64,000 bases of DNA from CAZQRP01 sp964596125 (GCA_964596125.1 CAZQRP010000010.1:1-64000), one strand, 5' to 3'. Positions 1 to 9,129 are shown, counted from the stretch's first letter. Notes: generated from the sequence alone by a model not told the origin. A program made the numbers and translations.

Positions 1-1
1 G

Positions 2-46
2 AAGTTTAGTAAAATGATAAGGAGGATAGTGTCCGCCATCAACTGA
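2..46 (+). CDS. Possible 3' end of an upstream coding sequence (partial)
   Basis: Reading from base 2 there are 14 open codons (ending R-R-I-V-S-A-I-N) closed by TGA at 44-46. The composition (K, R, I, V) fits the C-terminus of a protein, and the next gene's promoter begins 15 bases later, as expected if a gene ends here. The fragment is too short to identify and could be chance. Confidence 0.3.
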   Translation, partial: KFSKMIRRIVSAIN

Positions 47-60
47 ACCTGTACAGACAT

Positions 61-89
61 TTGCTATGCACTCTTGTATTGTTTATAAT
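61..89 (+). promoter_or_regulatory. Sigma70-type promoter for the DUF1616 gene
   Basis: TTGCTA at 61-66, a 17-base spacer, then a perfect TATAAT at 84-89. Transcription would start near 96, giving a leader of about 26 bases before the start codon at 122. Seen by eye, not tested. Confidence 0.6.
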
Positions 90-121
90 TCCCTTCGTAT
101 TGAACTGTATAAAATAACGAA

Positions 122-1567
122 ATGGCTATTGAACAGCGGAAAATTTTAATTGCTATTGTTGTACTCACGCTTCTCTTATTTCCCGTAGTTACCCTCACCT
201 CAGGACCGATCCGAATTGTTCTTGGCCTCCTCTTTATCATTTTATTTCCCGGCTACACACTGATCTCAGCCCTTTTCCCCAGGACAGAAGATCTTAATGG
301 CATTGAGCGGTTGGCTCTCAGCTTTGGCGCTAGCATTGCCATCGTACCTCTTATCGGATTGATTCTTAATTATGTTTGGGAAATCAGACTGTATCCGATC
401 CTCATCTCCATAAGCATTTTTATCATAGTCATATCAGCTATCAGTTACTACCGACAGCAAAAAATACCGGAAAACGAGCGTTTCCACATTACCCTAAAGG
501 CCAGTCTGCCGGAATGGACAGGCATCGGTAAGCTGGATAAAACTTTATCTCTTTGTCTGTTAATTGCCATAATAATAGCGTTAGGCTCTCTCGGATACGT
601 TCTGGCAAAACCAGAGGAGGGGGAAAAATTCACCGAATTCTATATCCTCGGGCCAGATGGTAAAGCTGAGGGCTATCCCAATCAAATATTGCTTGGCGAT
701 CCATTTACTATAGTTGCTGAAATTGTTAATCATGAACATCAGCCAACCAGCTATACAGTGAAAGTAATGTTGGATGATATCGCAAAAACCGAGGTAAATT
801 TCGGCACACTGGCCCATGAGGAAAAAAAGGGGCAGATAATCAATTTCACTCCAGATTCGGTTAAAGAAAAGCAAAGAGTGGACTTCTACCTGTATAGAAA
901 CAGTGAGGATAGTCCTTATTTTGCCGATCCCCTCCACCTGTACATAGATGTGGTAACATTTTCAGTGCTTAATATGGAAGGTAAACCTGTAGACTATATT
1001 GAACAGTCTAATCCAGGAGAGCCTGTCGAGCTAATTATTGGCATAGTCAACAATGAACCTCAGCCAACCAGTTATCGTATGGAGATAAAGTCAGAAGATA
1101 CTTTGTATAAAGAAATGGAAACTGGAACATTGACTTACCGCGAGAAATGGCAGAATAAAGTAAGTTTTATTCCTCAACTGGAGGAAGCAAACCAGATACT
1201 GGAATGTTGGTTATATAAAGCTAATGAAAATCAGCCATACTATGAACAGCCGATATCATTTACGGCTGAACTGGCCAAACCCTCGACGCCAACACTTCTA
1301 TCGCCATCCGAAGGTTCTACTATACCCGGTACTTCTATTACCTTTAAATGGAAGCCTGAAGATAGGGCGATAAAATACATGATAGAGATTAACACCTACC
1401 CCGACTGGAAAAAAGAATCTACGAAACTCATAAAACAATTGGGCAATGTTACCCAGTACCAGGATACAGGATTTTCCAGCAACGGCACAACCTATTACTG
1501 GAGATTACGGGCAGGGAATGATACCGGCTGGAGTTCACCATCACCAGGCTGGAAGTTTATCAACTAG
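122..1567 (+). CDS. DUF1616 membrane protein with C-terminal Fn3-like module
   Basis: Residues 1-165 contain about five hydrophobic segments in the pattern of DUF1616 (PF07760), a family found in archaea and some bacteria next to surface-glycan genes. Residues ~170-385 form two similar extracytoplasmic beta domains; the phrase 'QPTSY' occurs in both. Residues ~388-481 are a single copy of the Fn3-like module that is repeated in the exported proteins at 25.7-32.9 kb; both have Y-W-R, a G-N-V-T-Q-Y stretch and a final GW-S-S-P. This module has three N-x-T sequons in its last 50 residues (NVT, NGT, NDT). The protein is probably membrane anchored with its C-terminus outside, as a surface component or glycosylation target. 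The ATG at 122 lacks a clear ribosome binding site but lies just below a good promoter. Confidence 0.8.
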   Translation: MAIEQRKILIAIVVLTLLLFPVVTLTSGPIRIVLGLLFIILFPGYTLISALFPRTEDLNGIERLALSFGASIAIVPLIGLILNYVWEIRLYPILISISIFIIVISAISYYRQQKIPENERFHITLKASLPEWTGIGKLDKTLSLCLLIAIIIALGSLGYVLAKPEEGEKFTEFYILGPDGKAEGYPNQILLGDPFTIVAEIVNHEHQPTSYTVKVMLDDIAKTEVNFGTLAHEEKKGQIINFTPDSVKEKQRVDFYLYRNSEDSPYFADPLHLYIDVVTFSVLNMEGKPVDYIEQSNPGEPVELIIGIVNNEPQPTSYRMEIKSEDTLYKEMETGTLTYREKWQNKVSFIPQLEEANQILECWLYKANENQPYYEQPISFTAELAKPSTPTLLSPSEGSTIPGTSITFKWKPEDRAIKYMIEINTYPDWKKESTKLIKQLGNVTQYQDTGFSSNGTTYYWRLRAGNDTGWSSPSPGWKFIN

Positions 1568-1638
1568 TTGATTGAATTAGTAAAACTAAGAGTTATTATA
1601 CTTCTAAAACAACCTCGTAAGATCACCTTGTATGAGAG

Positions 1639-2802
1639 ATGACATTGTATAGCACTATTATAATTGGTGCTGGACCTATTGGTAGTTATCTTGCAGAAAA
1701 ATTAACACAGCTTGGCCATAACGTACTTGTCCTGGAAAAAAAAGCTGCTGCAGGACAGGATATATGCTGTACCGGTATCATCAGCAAGGAATGTCACGAC
1801 TTGCTGAATCTTTACGATAGACTAAAGGCAAGGCATGCTAACTCAGCCAAATTCTTTGCCCCTTCCGGCAGGTCTCTCAGACTACAACGCGATGATGAAG
1901 TAGCTTACATCATCGATCGTCCAGCCCTCGACCGGTTACTGGCAAACCGTGCCCAGACGGCTGGCGCCGAGTATCTTTTCACAACCGAAGTAACAACCAT
2001 CGAGTCCGGAACCAGTTGTCTTCGGGTAAACACGAATAGAAACGGCCAAAACAATGTTTTCGAAACCAAAACAGCAATTATCGCTACAGGCTATGGTTCC
2101 GATTTACCCAGGAAACTTGGTCTAGGTAAAATAACCAACTTTATCATTGGAGCTCAAACAGAGGTGACTATAAACGAGGTTGATGAAGTTGAGATTTATT
2201 TAGACCAGAAACTGGCCCCGGGTGGATTCGCCTGGCTGGTACCTACGAGAGATGATAAGGGCTTAGCTGGCCTGATGACATTTCACCAACATAAGTGGCA
2301 CTTAAACCAATTGCTCTCTAAATTGGAAATTCAGGGCAAGATATCCCCGTCTGAAGTAACTAATAATTATGGTGCAATTCCTCTTCGACCTCTGCCCAGG
2401 ACATATAACGATCGAATATTGGTTGTAGGTGAGGCGGCTGGACAGGTAAAGCCAACTACTGGTGGCGGTATACATTATGGCATTGTATGCGCTAACATAG
2501 CTGCCAGCGTACTTCACCAGGCTCTTACAACGGACGAACTCTCCGCCACCAGACTTTCAACCTATCAGAAACATTGGCGAACCGAATTAATTAAAGAATT
2601 AACCATCGGATACTGGATGCAACGTATATGGAGAAAGCTAAGCAATAAACACATTGAATATTTGTTTACTATAGCAGACCACAAGGGTATACCAGAAAGA
2701 ATCCATACTACTAAAAATTTCTCTTTCGACCGGCACAGCAAACTGGTAATAGAAATGGCAGGCTCTGTATTATCTTTCGCAAAATCTAAAAAACAGCTAT
2801 AA
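1639..2802 (+). CDS. Geranylgeranyl-reductase-family FAD-dependent oxidoreductase
   Basis: The N-terminus has the Rossmann FAD-binding motif G-A-G-P-I-G with a following acidic strand end (VLVLEKK). A family-type C-T-G motif lies near residue 45, and the second FAD motif V-V-G-E-A-A-G with downstream T-G-G-G-I-H-Y-G lies near residue 270. At 387 residues it has normal length for the geranylgeranyl reductase / digeranylgeranylglycerophospholipid reductase family, which saturates isoprenoid double bonds. In archaea such enzymes reduce membrane lipids and also the dolichol-phosphate glycan carrier. Its place among glycan genes, in a window with an STT3 transferase, makes reduction of a polyprenyl carrier an attractive inference, but the substrate cannot be read from sequence. 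A weak TATACT lies at 1597-1602. Confidence 0.85.
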   Translation: MTLYSTIIIGAGPIGSYLAEKLTQLGHNVLVLEKKAAAGQDICCTGIISKECHDLLNLYDRLKARHANSAKFFAPSGRSLRLQRDDEVAYIIDRPALDRLLANRAQTAGAEYLFTTEVTTIESGTSCLRVNTNRNGQNNVFETKTAIIATGYGSDLPRKLGLGKITNFIIGAQTEVTINEVDEVEIYLDQKLAPGGFAWLVPTRDDKGLAGLMTFHQHKWHLNQLLSKLEIQGKISPSEVTNNYGAIPLRPLPRTYNDRILVVGEAAGQVKPTTGGGIHYGIVCANIAASVLHQALTTDELSATRLSTYQKHWRTELIKELTIGYWMQRIWRKLSNKHIEYLFTIADHKGIPERIHTTKNFSFDRHSKLVIEMAGSVLSFAKSKKQL

Positions 2803-2887
2803 TTGCCATTATATACAAAGATCCAAGAACGATTAAGAAATAATATGTAGTTTGTTATCCAGACCAAGATTATAGATAGTAAAAATA

Positions 2888-4210
2888 ATGAAAGTAGTAG
2901 TACTGTGCGGTGGAATCGGAAAAAGAATGGCCCCGACTACCAGGGATAAAACATTATTAAACTTTGTCGGCAAGCCACTAATAGTCCATCAGATTGACAC
3001 AGCCAGGGAAGCTGGGCTCAATCAATTTATCATTATAGCCAATCCGGACAATATAACTGACATCCGATCGGCTTCATCGATACTCAACGATGTAAAGATT
3101 GATTTTATTCTTCAGAAAACGCCTTCAGGTATGGCTGATGCTCTTTTAGCAGCTTCCTCCCTGCTGGTGGGAAAACCATTTATTATGGTTAATTCAAACG
3201 ATATTTTTGACACTTCGGCATATGCTGAATTGCTCAGCGAATACAATAGAAATAATGACTATGCCGCTTATCTTGTTGCCCGGCGAGTGCAGAATTATTT
3301 TCCAGGAGGCTATCTGGTAATCAATGAAAATAATGAAATAAATCATATCGTAGAAAAACCGGCCAGGGGAGAGGAACCTTCAAATCTGATTAATATAGTG
3401 ATCCATCTTCATACAAGGCCGGAACTATTGTTTGATTACCTGGCTAACACTACTTCGTCCGCTGACGATATTTATGAAAAAGCTCTCGACCGGATGATTA
3501 ACGAAAATCATAAGTTGAAAGCTGTTATTCACAGTGGAGACTGGCAAGCGATCAAATATCCATGGCATATATTAGATACCATGGATTATTTTGCAAAACA
3601 GATGTCCCGGCAGATCTCACCACTAGCCCATATTTCAGACAAAGCAACTATCGACGGCAACGTAATGATAGAAGATAATGTCAGAGTGTTTGAAGGGGCT
3701 GTAATTCGCGGTCCCAGCTACATAGGGCATAATTCCGTTATCGGCAATAGCGCTCTGGTCAGGGACTCGTTTATCGGTGATAACTGTGTCATTGGCTACA
3801 GTACGGAGATAAAGCACTCATATATCGGTAATAAATGCTGGTTTCACTCTAATTATATCGGTGACTCAGTAGTGGAGGATGATTGTTCATTTGGCGCAGG
3901 TACAGTAACCGCTAACTTACGTTTGGATGAAGGCAATATAATTGTAAAAAATGGTAATGAGAAAGTTGATACCGGACGTGACAAATTAGGTGCAATTATT
4001 GGTCAAGGCTGTCGCTTCGGAATCAACGCCAGCCTTATGCCCGGAGTCAGGATCGGTGCCAATTCCTCCATCGGAGCCCAGGTCTGCCTGGCAACTGATA
4101 TCAAGGCCGGTAAAAAGGTGTTATCCAAATCCCGATACATAGTACTCCCTAATGAAACAGAAGCGATGGAAGATAAAAGACAGAATTTATTAAGTAAATT
4201 GACGTACTAA
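2888..4210 (+). CDS. glmU: Bifunctional sugar-1-phosphate nucleotidylyltransferase/acetyltransferase, archaeal GlmU-like
   Basis: Residues 1-235 form a nucleotidyltransferase domain with the signature L-C-G-G-I-G-K-R-M (residues 6-14). From ~245 to 425 there is a left-handed beta-helix of hexapeptide repeats, including an acetyltransferase-like G-A-G-T-V-T-A-N segment near residue 338. This order and the 440-residue length fit archaeal-type GlmU proteins that acetylate GlcN-1-P and make UDP-GlcNAc. It sits 1 bp before glmS, so the two probably supply UDP-GlcNAc together for the amino-sugar enzymes further on. Specificity for uridylyl versus thymidylyl transfer is not certain. Confidence 0.85.
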   Translation: MKVVVLCGGIGKRMAPTTRDKTLLNFVGKPLIVHQIDTAREAGLNQFIIIANPDNITDIRSASSILNDVKIDFILQKTPSGMADALLAASSLLVGKPFIMVNSNDIFDTSAYAELLSEYNRNNDYAAYLVARRVQNYFPGGYLVINENNEINHIVEKPARGEEPSNLINIVIHLHTRPELLFDYLANTTSSADDIYEKALDRMINENHKLKAVIHSGDWQAIKYPWHILDTMDYFAKQMSRQISPLAHISDKATIDGNVMIEDNVRVFEGAVIRGPSYIGHNSVIGNSALVRDSFIGDNCVIGYSTEIKHSYIGNKCWFHSNYIGDSVVEDDCSFGAGTVTANLRLDEGNIIVKNGNEKVDTGRDKLGAIIGQGCRFGINASLMPGVRIGANSSIGAQVCLATDIKAGKKVLSKSRYIVLPNETEAMEDKRQNLLSKLTY

Positions 4211-4211
4211 G

Positions 4212-5987
4212 ATGTGTGGTATTATTGGTTTTTGTGGCAAACAGCAGGCTGCCCCAATCGCCTTTGAAGCCCTGAAACGGGTAGAGTATCGTGGCTATGA
4301 CTCGGCTGGTATCACTACTATAGCCGACGGTCAGATGCTGGTCAGGAAAGGTGTTGGTAAGCTTAATGAAGTTGAGACTGAAATTAGTCTAAGTTCACTC
4401 CCCGGGAATATTGCTATCGGTCATACTCGCTGGGCAACTCACGGCGGTGTCACTACAGTAAATGCTCATCCCCACTGCGACTGTAATGGAACAATAGCTG
4501 TCGTTCATAACGGAACCATCGACAACTATCTGAAGCTTCGCAGAGAACTTATCGACAACGGTCATCACCTAATGTCTGAAACCGATACCGAAGTAATACC
4601 TCACCTACTGGAAGAAAAAATCAGAGATGGTTGTTCGCTTAAAGCAGCTGTTCAAGCTATTGCTCCAAAACTTGAAGGCTCCTATGCATTTCTTGCCGTA
4701 TCAGTCCACGAGCCTGATAAGATTGTCGGTATTAGAAAAGAGAGCCCTCTAGCTATCGGCATCAGCGATCATGGTACTCTTGCCGGCAGTGATGCGCTTG
4801 TCTTCCCCGAGTATGTCAAACGATTAATACCGTTAGACGACGATGAAATGGCAGTATTGAGACAAAATGGAGTTGAATTCTTCGATGCAAGTGGAAATAA
4901 AGTGCATAAAGAATATAGAGAGCTTGACTTAAAGTGGGGTGATGCCGATAAACAAGGGCATCAATTTTTTATGCTTAAGGAAATACTGGAACAACCAGAA
5001 GTACTGGAAAATGCCATATCACAAGATAAAGGGCTATTCCATGAAGTTGCCCTCGACATACTCAAGGCAGGACAGGTTATCATCACTGCCTGTGGAACAT
5101 CGAGGTATGCTGCTTTAGTTGGCAGATACCTGTTTTCCAGAGTTGGTAGAAAATTCTGCGATGTTGTTATGTCATCTGAATTTCCATATTTCGCCGATTC
5201 TGTAGATAAAAACACCATGGTTATCGCTGTATCTCAAAGTGGAGAGACGGCTGATGTTGTAGAAGGCGTTAAAAGGGCCAGGGCTGCCGGAGCTCAGGTA
5301 GTATCTGTCGTCAATAGACCTATGTCCCTGTTATCTGATTTAAGCCATCGTGTCATTAATCTAAATTGTGGCCCTGAATTATGTGTCGCTGCCACCAAAT
5401 CCTTTTTAAGTCAACTTGTGGTTTTTTATCTTTTGTCTTTTTCCATGGTTAACTCCTTTGATAAAGCAGTAAACACTCTGAAGAATATCAAGAGTGACAT
5501 TGCGAAAGCGATCGACTGGAATAACGATCAACTTAAGAAAATCAGCACAGACTTGAGAGACAGAAAGGATTTCTATTATATAGCCAGGGGAATCAACTTT
5601 GCTATAGCTTCTGAAGGTGCTCTCAAATTAAAGGAAATTTCATATATTCATGCCGAGGGTATGCCGGCTGGCGAACTCAAACATGGTACTCTGGCCCTCA
5701 TTGAGCCGGGGACGCCTGTGGTTGTACTCTGCCCGGCTGATTACACCTACAGGGAGACACTTAATAATGTCATAGAAGCCAAGGCACGAGGCGCTTATAT
5801 TATTGCTATCTCTGACGAAGATAACGAAATTTATGACTTCTGGATCAAGATTCCGAAAGTCGACGAGCTTTTATATCCCATAATTACGGTTATCCCCCTT
5901 CAGCTTCTGGCTTACTACATGGCAGTCACTCTTGGTCATGATCCGGATAGACCTCGCAATCTGGCCAAATCAGTTACGGTGAAATAG
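4212..5987 (+). CDS. glmS: Glutamine--fructose-6-phosphate aminotransferase (isomerizing)
   Basis: Starts M-C-G-I-I-G, so Cys2 is the N-terminal nucleophile of a class II glutamine amidotransferase; the glutaminase signatures HTRWATHG and HNGTIDN follow. Two SIS isomerase domains fill residues ~240-590, with CGTSRYAA and SQSGETAD sugar-phosphate motifs and the conserved AEGMPAGELKHG loop. The C-terminus ends KSVTVK, close to the canonical KSVTVE. Length (591) is normal. It makes glucosamine-6-phosphate, the first step to UDP-GlcNAc. The start lies one base after the glmU-like stop, indicating co-transcription and likely translational coupling. Confidence 0.97.
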   Translation: MCGIIGFCGKQQAAPIAFEALKRVEYRGYDSAGITTIADGQMLVRKGVGKLNEVETEISLSSLPGNIAIGHTRWATHGGVTTVNAHPHCDCNGTIAVVHNGTIDNYLKLRRELIDNGHHLMSETDTEVIPHLLEEKIRDGCSLKAAVQAIAPKLEGSYAFLAVSVHEPDKIVGIRKESPLAIGISDHGTLAGSDALVFPEYVKRLIPLDDDEMAVLRQNGVEFFDASGNKVHKEYRELDLKWGDADKQGHQFFMLKEILEQPEVLENAISQDKGLFHEVALDILKAGQVIITACGTSRYAALVGRYLFSRVGRKFCDVVMSSEFPYFADSVDKNTMVIAVSQSGETADVVEGVKRARAAGAQVVSVVNRPMSLLSDLSHRVINLNCGPELCVAATKSFLSQLVVFYLLSFSMVNSFDKAVNTLKNIKSDIAKAIDWNNDQLKKISTDLRDRKDFYYIARGINFAIASEGALKLKEISYIHAEGMPAGELKHGTLALIEPGTPVVVLCPADYTYRETLNNVIEAKARGAYIIAISDEDNEIYDFWIKIPKVDELLYPIITVIPLQLLAYYMAVTLGHDPDRPRNLAKSVTVK

Positions 5988-5991
5988 ATAG

Positions 5992-6153
5992 CAAAATGTT
6001 GACCAGAATCCATATACCTCTGCTAAGTACCAGGTCATGGGAGTGCCTACATTTATACTTTTTAATTCAGGCAAAGAGATCAAGCGCCGCGTTGGAGCAC
6101 AATCTAAAGAACAATTAAATAAAATGATAAGCCAAGTCTTTGGCCACCAGTGA
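5992..6153 (+). pseudogene. Thioredoxin C-terminal half, 5'-truncated remnant
   Basis: Five bases after the glmS stop, a frame runs 53 codons to TGA at 6151-6153. It reads like the second half of thioredoxin: N-V-D-Q-N-P, then K-Y-Q-V-M-G-V-P-T with the cis-Pro loop, F-I-L-F-N-S-G-K, and V-G-A-Q-S-K-E-Q-L. An in-frame TAG at 5989-5991 precedes it. The N-terminal half with the CxxC active site is absent, so it cannot be a working thioredoxin. It looks like a scar of a deletion or rearrangement at the glmS 3' end. Confidence 0.8.
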
Positions 6154-6234
6154 TCAGCAGAGATACAGGAATCGGCTCAACGGTACAGCCTTGCTTTTAT
6201 AAACGTCGTGAAATTCGCAAAGAAAAACTAACTG

Positions 6235-6876
6235 ATGACTGCTGCCTATCAACTATCAACTGTCATAATTCCTGCATTCAACGAAGGGCAACACATTGGC
6301 AAGGTCGTACAGTCTGTATTACACTATGCAAACGAAGTCATCGTCATTGATGATGGTAGTAGCGATAATACACCTATTGCCGCCAGTGAAGCAGGCGCAC
6401 TGGTAATCCAACAAGAACACAATGGTTACATCGCTGCCATTAAACGGGGGTTCTGTGAAGCCAGAAATGATATAATAGTAACCGTTGACGCTGATGGGGA
6501 ACATTATGCTTCGGATATCCCACGAATGATTGCCCCTATTACAGCAGGTGATGCTGACATGGTACTGGGAAAACGAGAACATATGGCACGAATATCAGAA
6601 AACCTGATAAACTGGTTGACCAATATTAAAGTCCAAATAGGTGATTCATGCACCGGCTTCAGAGCGATAAAAAAAGAGCTGGCATTGAAATTAAAGTTAA
6701 AAGGACTGTGTACCTGCGGGATACTTGTACTGGAAGCAGACTATTTAGGAGCAAGAATCTCCGAAGTCCCTATTGAAATTATACCTATTAGTAAGGCGAG
6801 GCGAATAGCATGGAGTCATTTCACACAAGTTTTTTATATACTTGGCTGGCTATTAAAGACAAAAAGGAGGCTATAG
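6235..6876 (+). CDS. Glycosyltransferase family 2 (DPM1/polyprenyl-phosphate sugar synthase type)
   Basis: A single GT-A domain begins S-T-V-I-I-P-A-F-N-E-G, with V-I-D-D-G-S-S-D-N-T near residue 38 and the nucleotide/metal-binding V-D-A-D-G-E-H near residue 85. At 213 residues it lacks C-terminal membrane helices, like DPM1-type enzymes that move a sugar from NDP-sugar to polyprenyl phosphate, though direct glycan transfer is also possible. It starts at ATG 6235; its stop at 6876 is one base before the next ATG, so it is co-transcribed with the sulfoquinovose synthase homologue. Confidence 0.85.
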   Translation: MTAAYQLSTVIIPAFNEGQHIGKVVQSVLHYANEVIVIDDGSSDNTPIAASEAGALVIQQEHNGYIAAIKRGFCEARNDIIVTVDADGEHYASDIPRMIAPITAGDADMVLGKREHMARISENLINWLTNIKVQIGDSCTGFRAIKKELALKLKLKGLCTCGILVLEADYLGARISEVPIEIIPISKARRIAWSHFTQVFYILGWLLKTKRRL

Positions 6877-6877
6877 C

Positions 6878-8074
6878 ATGAGAGTTTTCATCCCTGGGAT
6901 TGATGGCTACCTGGGCTGGGCGTTGGCCCAATACCTTGTCGCCCGCGGCCACGAAGTTGCCGGCTGCGACTCATTTCTTCGTCGTAAGGCAGTGGAGGAG
7001 ATGGGTTCTCAATCAGCCACTCCGATAAGGTCAATGGAAGAAAGAGTCGTGGCTTTTAAGGAGACTTTCAACAAGGAACTCGTTTTTAAACAAGGCGATC
7101 TTCAAAATTATGATTTCGTTCTTCAATTTTTCAAATCATTCCAGCCGGAAGCAATAGTGCACCTCGGTGAGCTTCCCTCAGCTCCTTATAGTATGATTGA
7201 CATTCATCACTGCTCTTTAACCCAGGTGAATAACATCGTGGGTACGCTAAACATACTATATGCCATGAAAGAGGTCTGCCCCCAGGCCCAACTGGTCAAG
7301 TTGGGTACTATGGGTGAATATGGCACTCCAAATATAGACATTCCTGAAGGCTTTTTTACCATAGAGTATCGGGGCAGGACAGATACCCTTCCTTTTCCCC
7401 GCCAGGCAGGAAGCTGGTACCACCAGACCAAAGTACATGATACGCACAATATCATGTTTGCCTGTAAAATCTGGGGACTGAGGTCAACAGATATTATGCA
7501 GGGAGTAGTCTTTGGGACCAGGATCGATGAGATGGGGAATGATGAGAGACTACTTTCCCGGCTTGACTTTGACCAATGTTTCGGTACTGCGCTGAATCGA
7601 TACTGCGCTGAAGCAGTTATCGGTCATCCGCTATCCCCCTTTGGCGCCGGGCAGCAAAGAAGAGGTTTTCTTCCCCTGAGGGACTCCATGCAGTGCCTTA
7701 CGATTGCTATAACTAATCCCCCGAAAGAAGGTGAATACCGCGTTTTCAATCAATTTGAGGAGGTATACTCTATAACCCAACTGGCAGAAAAGGTAAAGAA
7801 GGTCGGAGATGAATTCGGCTTGAAGGTGATCATATCAAATATAGAAAATCCGCGTAAAGAAATGGAAGAGCATTACTATAATCCCGACCACCGTCACCTA
7901 CTGGATTTGGGTTATAAACCCACGCATGATGTCGAACAAGAACTAAGAATAATGCTGGGAGACCTGATAAAGTATAGAAGCAGGATTGAAGATAAAAAGG
8001 AAGCGCTGATCCCGGACATTAGATGGGATGGCACCAGAAGAAAATCAAGGTTTTTGTCTGAGATACCTCGCTAG
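6878..8074 (+). CDS. sqdB: UDP-sulfoquinovose synthase homologue (SQD1/SqdB/Agl3 family)
   Basis: This SDR-fold protein matches SQD1 along its length. It has a G-I-D-G-Y-L-G-W NAD-binding start, S-A-P-Y-S-M-I-D (residues 101-108), K-L-G-T-M-G-E-Y-G-T-P-N-I-D-I (141-155) and G-R-T-D-T-L-P-F-P (166-174). The catalytic pattern is T144, Y181 and K185, and the sequence ends with E-E-H-Y-Y-N. SQD1 joins sulfite to UDP-glucose to give UDP-sulfoquinovose, the head group donor of sulfolipid; the archaeal homologue Agl3 makes it for S-layer N-glycans. One active-site neighbour differs from plant SQD1 (G-E-L-P-S-A-P rather than G-E-Q-R-S-A-P). A strong AAGGAGG lies upstream of the ATG. The window has an STT3 transferase and sulfate-activation genes, so a glycan role is at least as likely as sulfolipid. 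Confidence 0.85.
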   Translation: MRVFIPGIDGYLGWALAQYLVARGHEVAGCDSFLRRKAVEEMGSQSATPIRSMEERVVAFKETFNKELVFKQGDLQNYDFVLQFFKSFQPEAIVHLGELPSAPYSMIDIHHCSLTQVNNIVGTLNILYAMKEVCPQAQLVKLGTMGEYGTPNIDIPEGFFTIEYRGRTDTLPFPRQAGSWYHQTKVHDTHNIMFACKIWGLRSTDIMQGVVFGTRIDEMGNDERLLSRLDFDQCFGTALNRYCAEAVIGHPLSPFGAGQQRRGFLPLRDSMQCLTIAITNPPKEGEYRVFNQFEEVYSITQLAEKVKKVGDEFGLKVIISNIENPRKEMEEHYYNPDHRHLLDLGYKPTHDVEQELRIMLGDLIKYRSRIEDKKEALIPDIRWDGTRRKSRFLSEIPR

Positions 8075-8106
8075 TCAAGAGTATAACTGTATTCAATGAC
8101 CTTGTT

Positions 8107-9129
8107 TTGAAATCTTTTCAGGATATGCAAGATTCGACTATCAAGACCATTTTAATAACCGGCGGCTGCGGCTTCATAGGCACCAATCTGGTGCGGCGGC
8201 TATCCAGTACAGGCTATAAGATCAGGATTCTCGATAACCTGTCCGCAAGTAAAAAGGAGAACCTTTCTGCTGCCGGCTGTCAATTATCCAGTATCGATTT
8301 GATTATAGCTGATATTAGAGACCAAGCTGCTGTAAACCAGACAGTCGAAGGGTCCGATGCAGTCGTTCATCTGGCAGCCCACACCAGTGTGGTAGAATCG
8401 CTGGAGAAACCACAGGAAAGCTGGGATATCAATGTCAATGGCACAGTTAACCTTCTGGAATCCTGCCGCCTAAAAGGTGTAAATGTGTTTATCATGGCTT
8501 CCTCAAATGCCGTACTGGGTGAGCAGCCGCCTCCGGCGGATGAAACGAAGATACCCAAACCACTTTCACCCTACGGCGCTTCTAAAATGGCTGATGAAGC
8601 ACTGTGTTCTTCCTATCACCATTCATTCGGCTTAAATACCGTCTCTCTCCGCTTCAGTAATTGCTATGGTCCTTATTCTGAGCATAAGACCAGCGTGATT
8701 GCCAAATTCCTGGACCTGGCAAGGGCAGGGAAACCTATCATAATCTATGGTGACGGCTATCAGACCAGGGACTTTGTCCATGTAGATGATATCTGCCAGG
8801 CTATCCAACTCTGCTTATTGGCTGTCTTTCGCCAGCACCCCACTATTGACCACCAAGAGATTACTGCCAATCCAATATTTGGTGAGGTCTTTCAGATTGC
8901 CAGTGGAGTCGAGACCAGTATCAACGAGCTCACCGAAATGCTCAAGGAAATAACGGAACAGAATCCAGCGATCCCAGGTCACCAGCTGGTAATCAAATAC
9001 AAACCAAAACGTAAAGGAGAAATCCAGAGAAATTATTCTGATATAACCAAGGCAAAAAAAACACTGGGCTTTAAGCCCACAGTGAAGCTTAAGGATGGAC
9101 TGCTCGATTTATGGGGTAGATATGTATAG
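8107..9129 (+). CDS. NAD-dependent epimerase/dehydratase (UDP-glucose 4-epimerase-like SDR)
   Basis: Extended SDR with I-T-G-G-C-G-F-I-G near residue 20, D-I-R-D near 70, H-L-A-A-H near 90, the catalytic serines at ~132-133, and Y156-x-x-x-K160 (S-P-Y-G-A-S-K). Closest by eye to GalE/WbpP-type UDP-hexose 4-epimerases, with a short insert before the C-terminal K-P-K-R-K-G-E segment. The frame opens at TTG 8107; ATG at 8125 (M-Q-D-S-T) is a plausible alternative because conserved sequence begins soon after. Exact sugar specificity is unknown. Confidence 0.8.
   Translation: MKSFQDMQDSTIKTILITGGCGFIGTNLVRRLSSTGYKIRILDNLSASKKENLSAAGCQLSSIDLIIADIRDQAAVNQTVEGSDAVVHLAAHTSVVESLEKPQESWDINVNGTVNLLESCRLKGVNVFIMASSNAVLGEQPPPADETKIPKPLSPYGASKMADEALCSSYHHSFGLNTVSLRFSNCYGPYSEHKTSVIAKFLDLARAGKPIIIYGDGYQTRDFVHVDDICQAIQLCLLAVFRQHPTIDHQEITANPIFGEVFQIASGVETSINELTEMLKEITEQNPAIPGHQLVIKYKPKRKGEIQRNYSDITKAKKTLGFKPTVKLKDGLLDLWGRYV

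Noticed and set aside
6150..6350. A 66-codon frame overlapping the GT2 start
   Set aside because: Cys- and His-rich out-of-frame reading of the GT2 gene with no known pattern.
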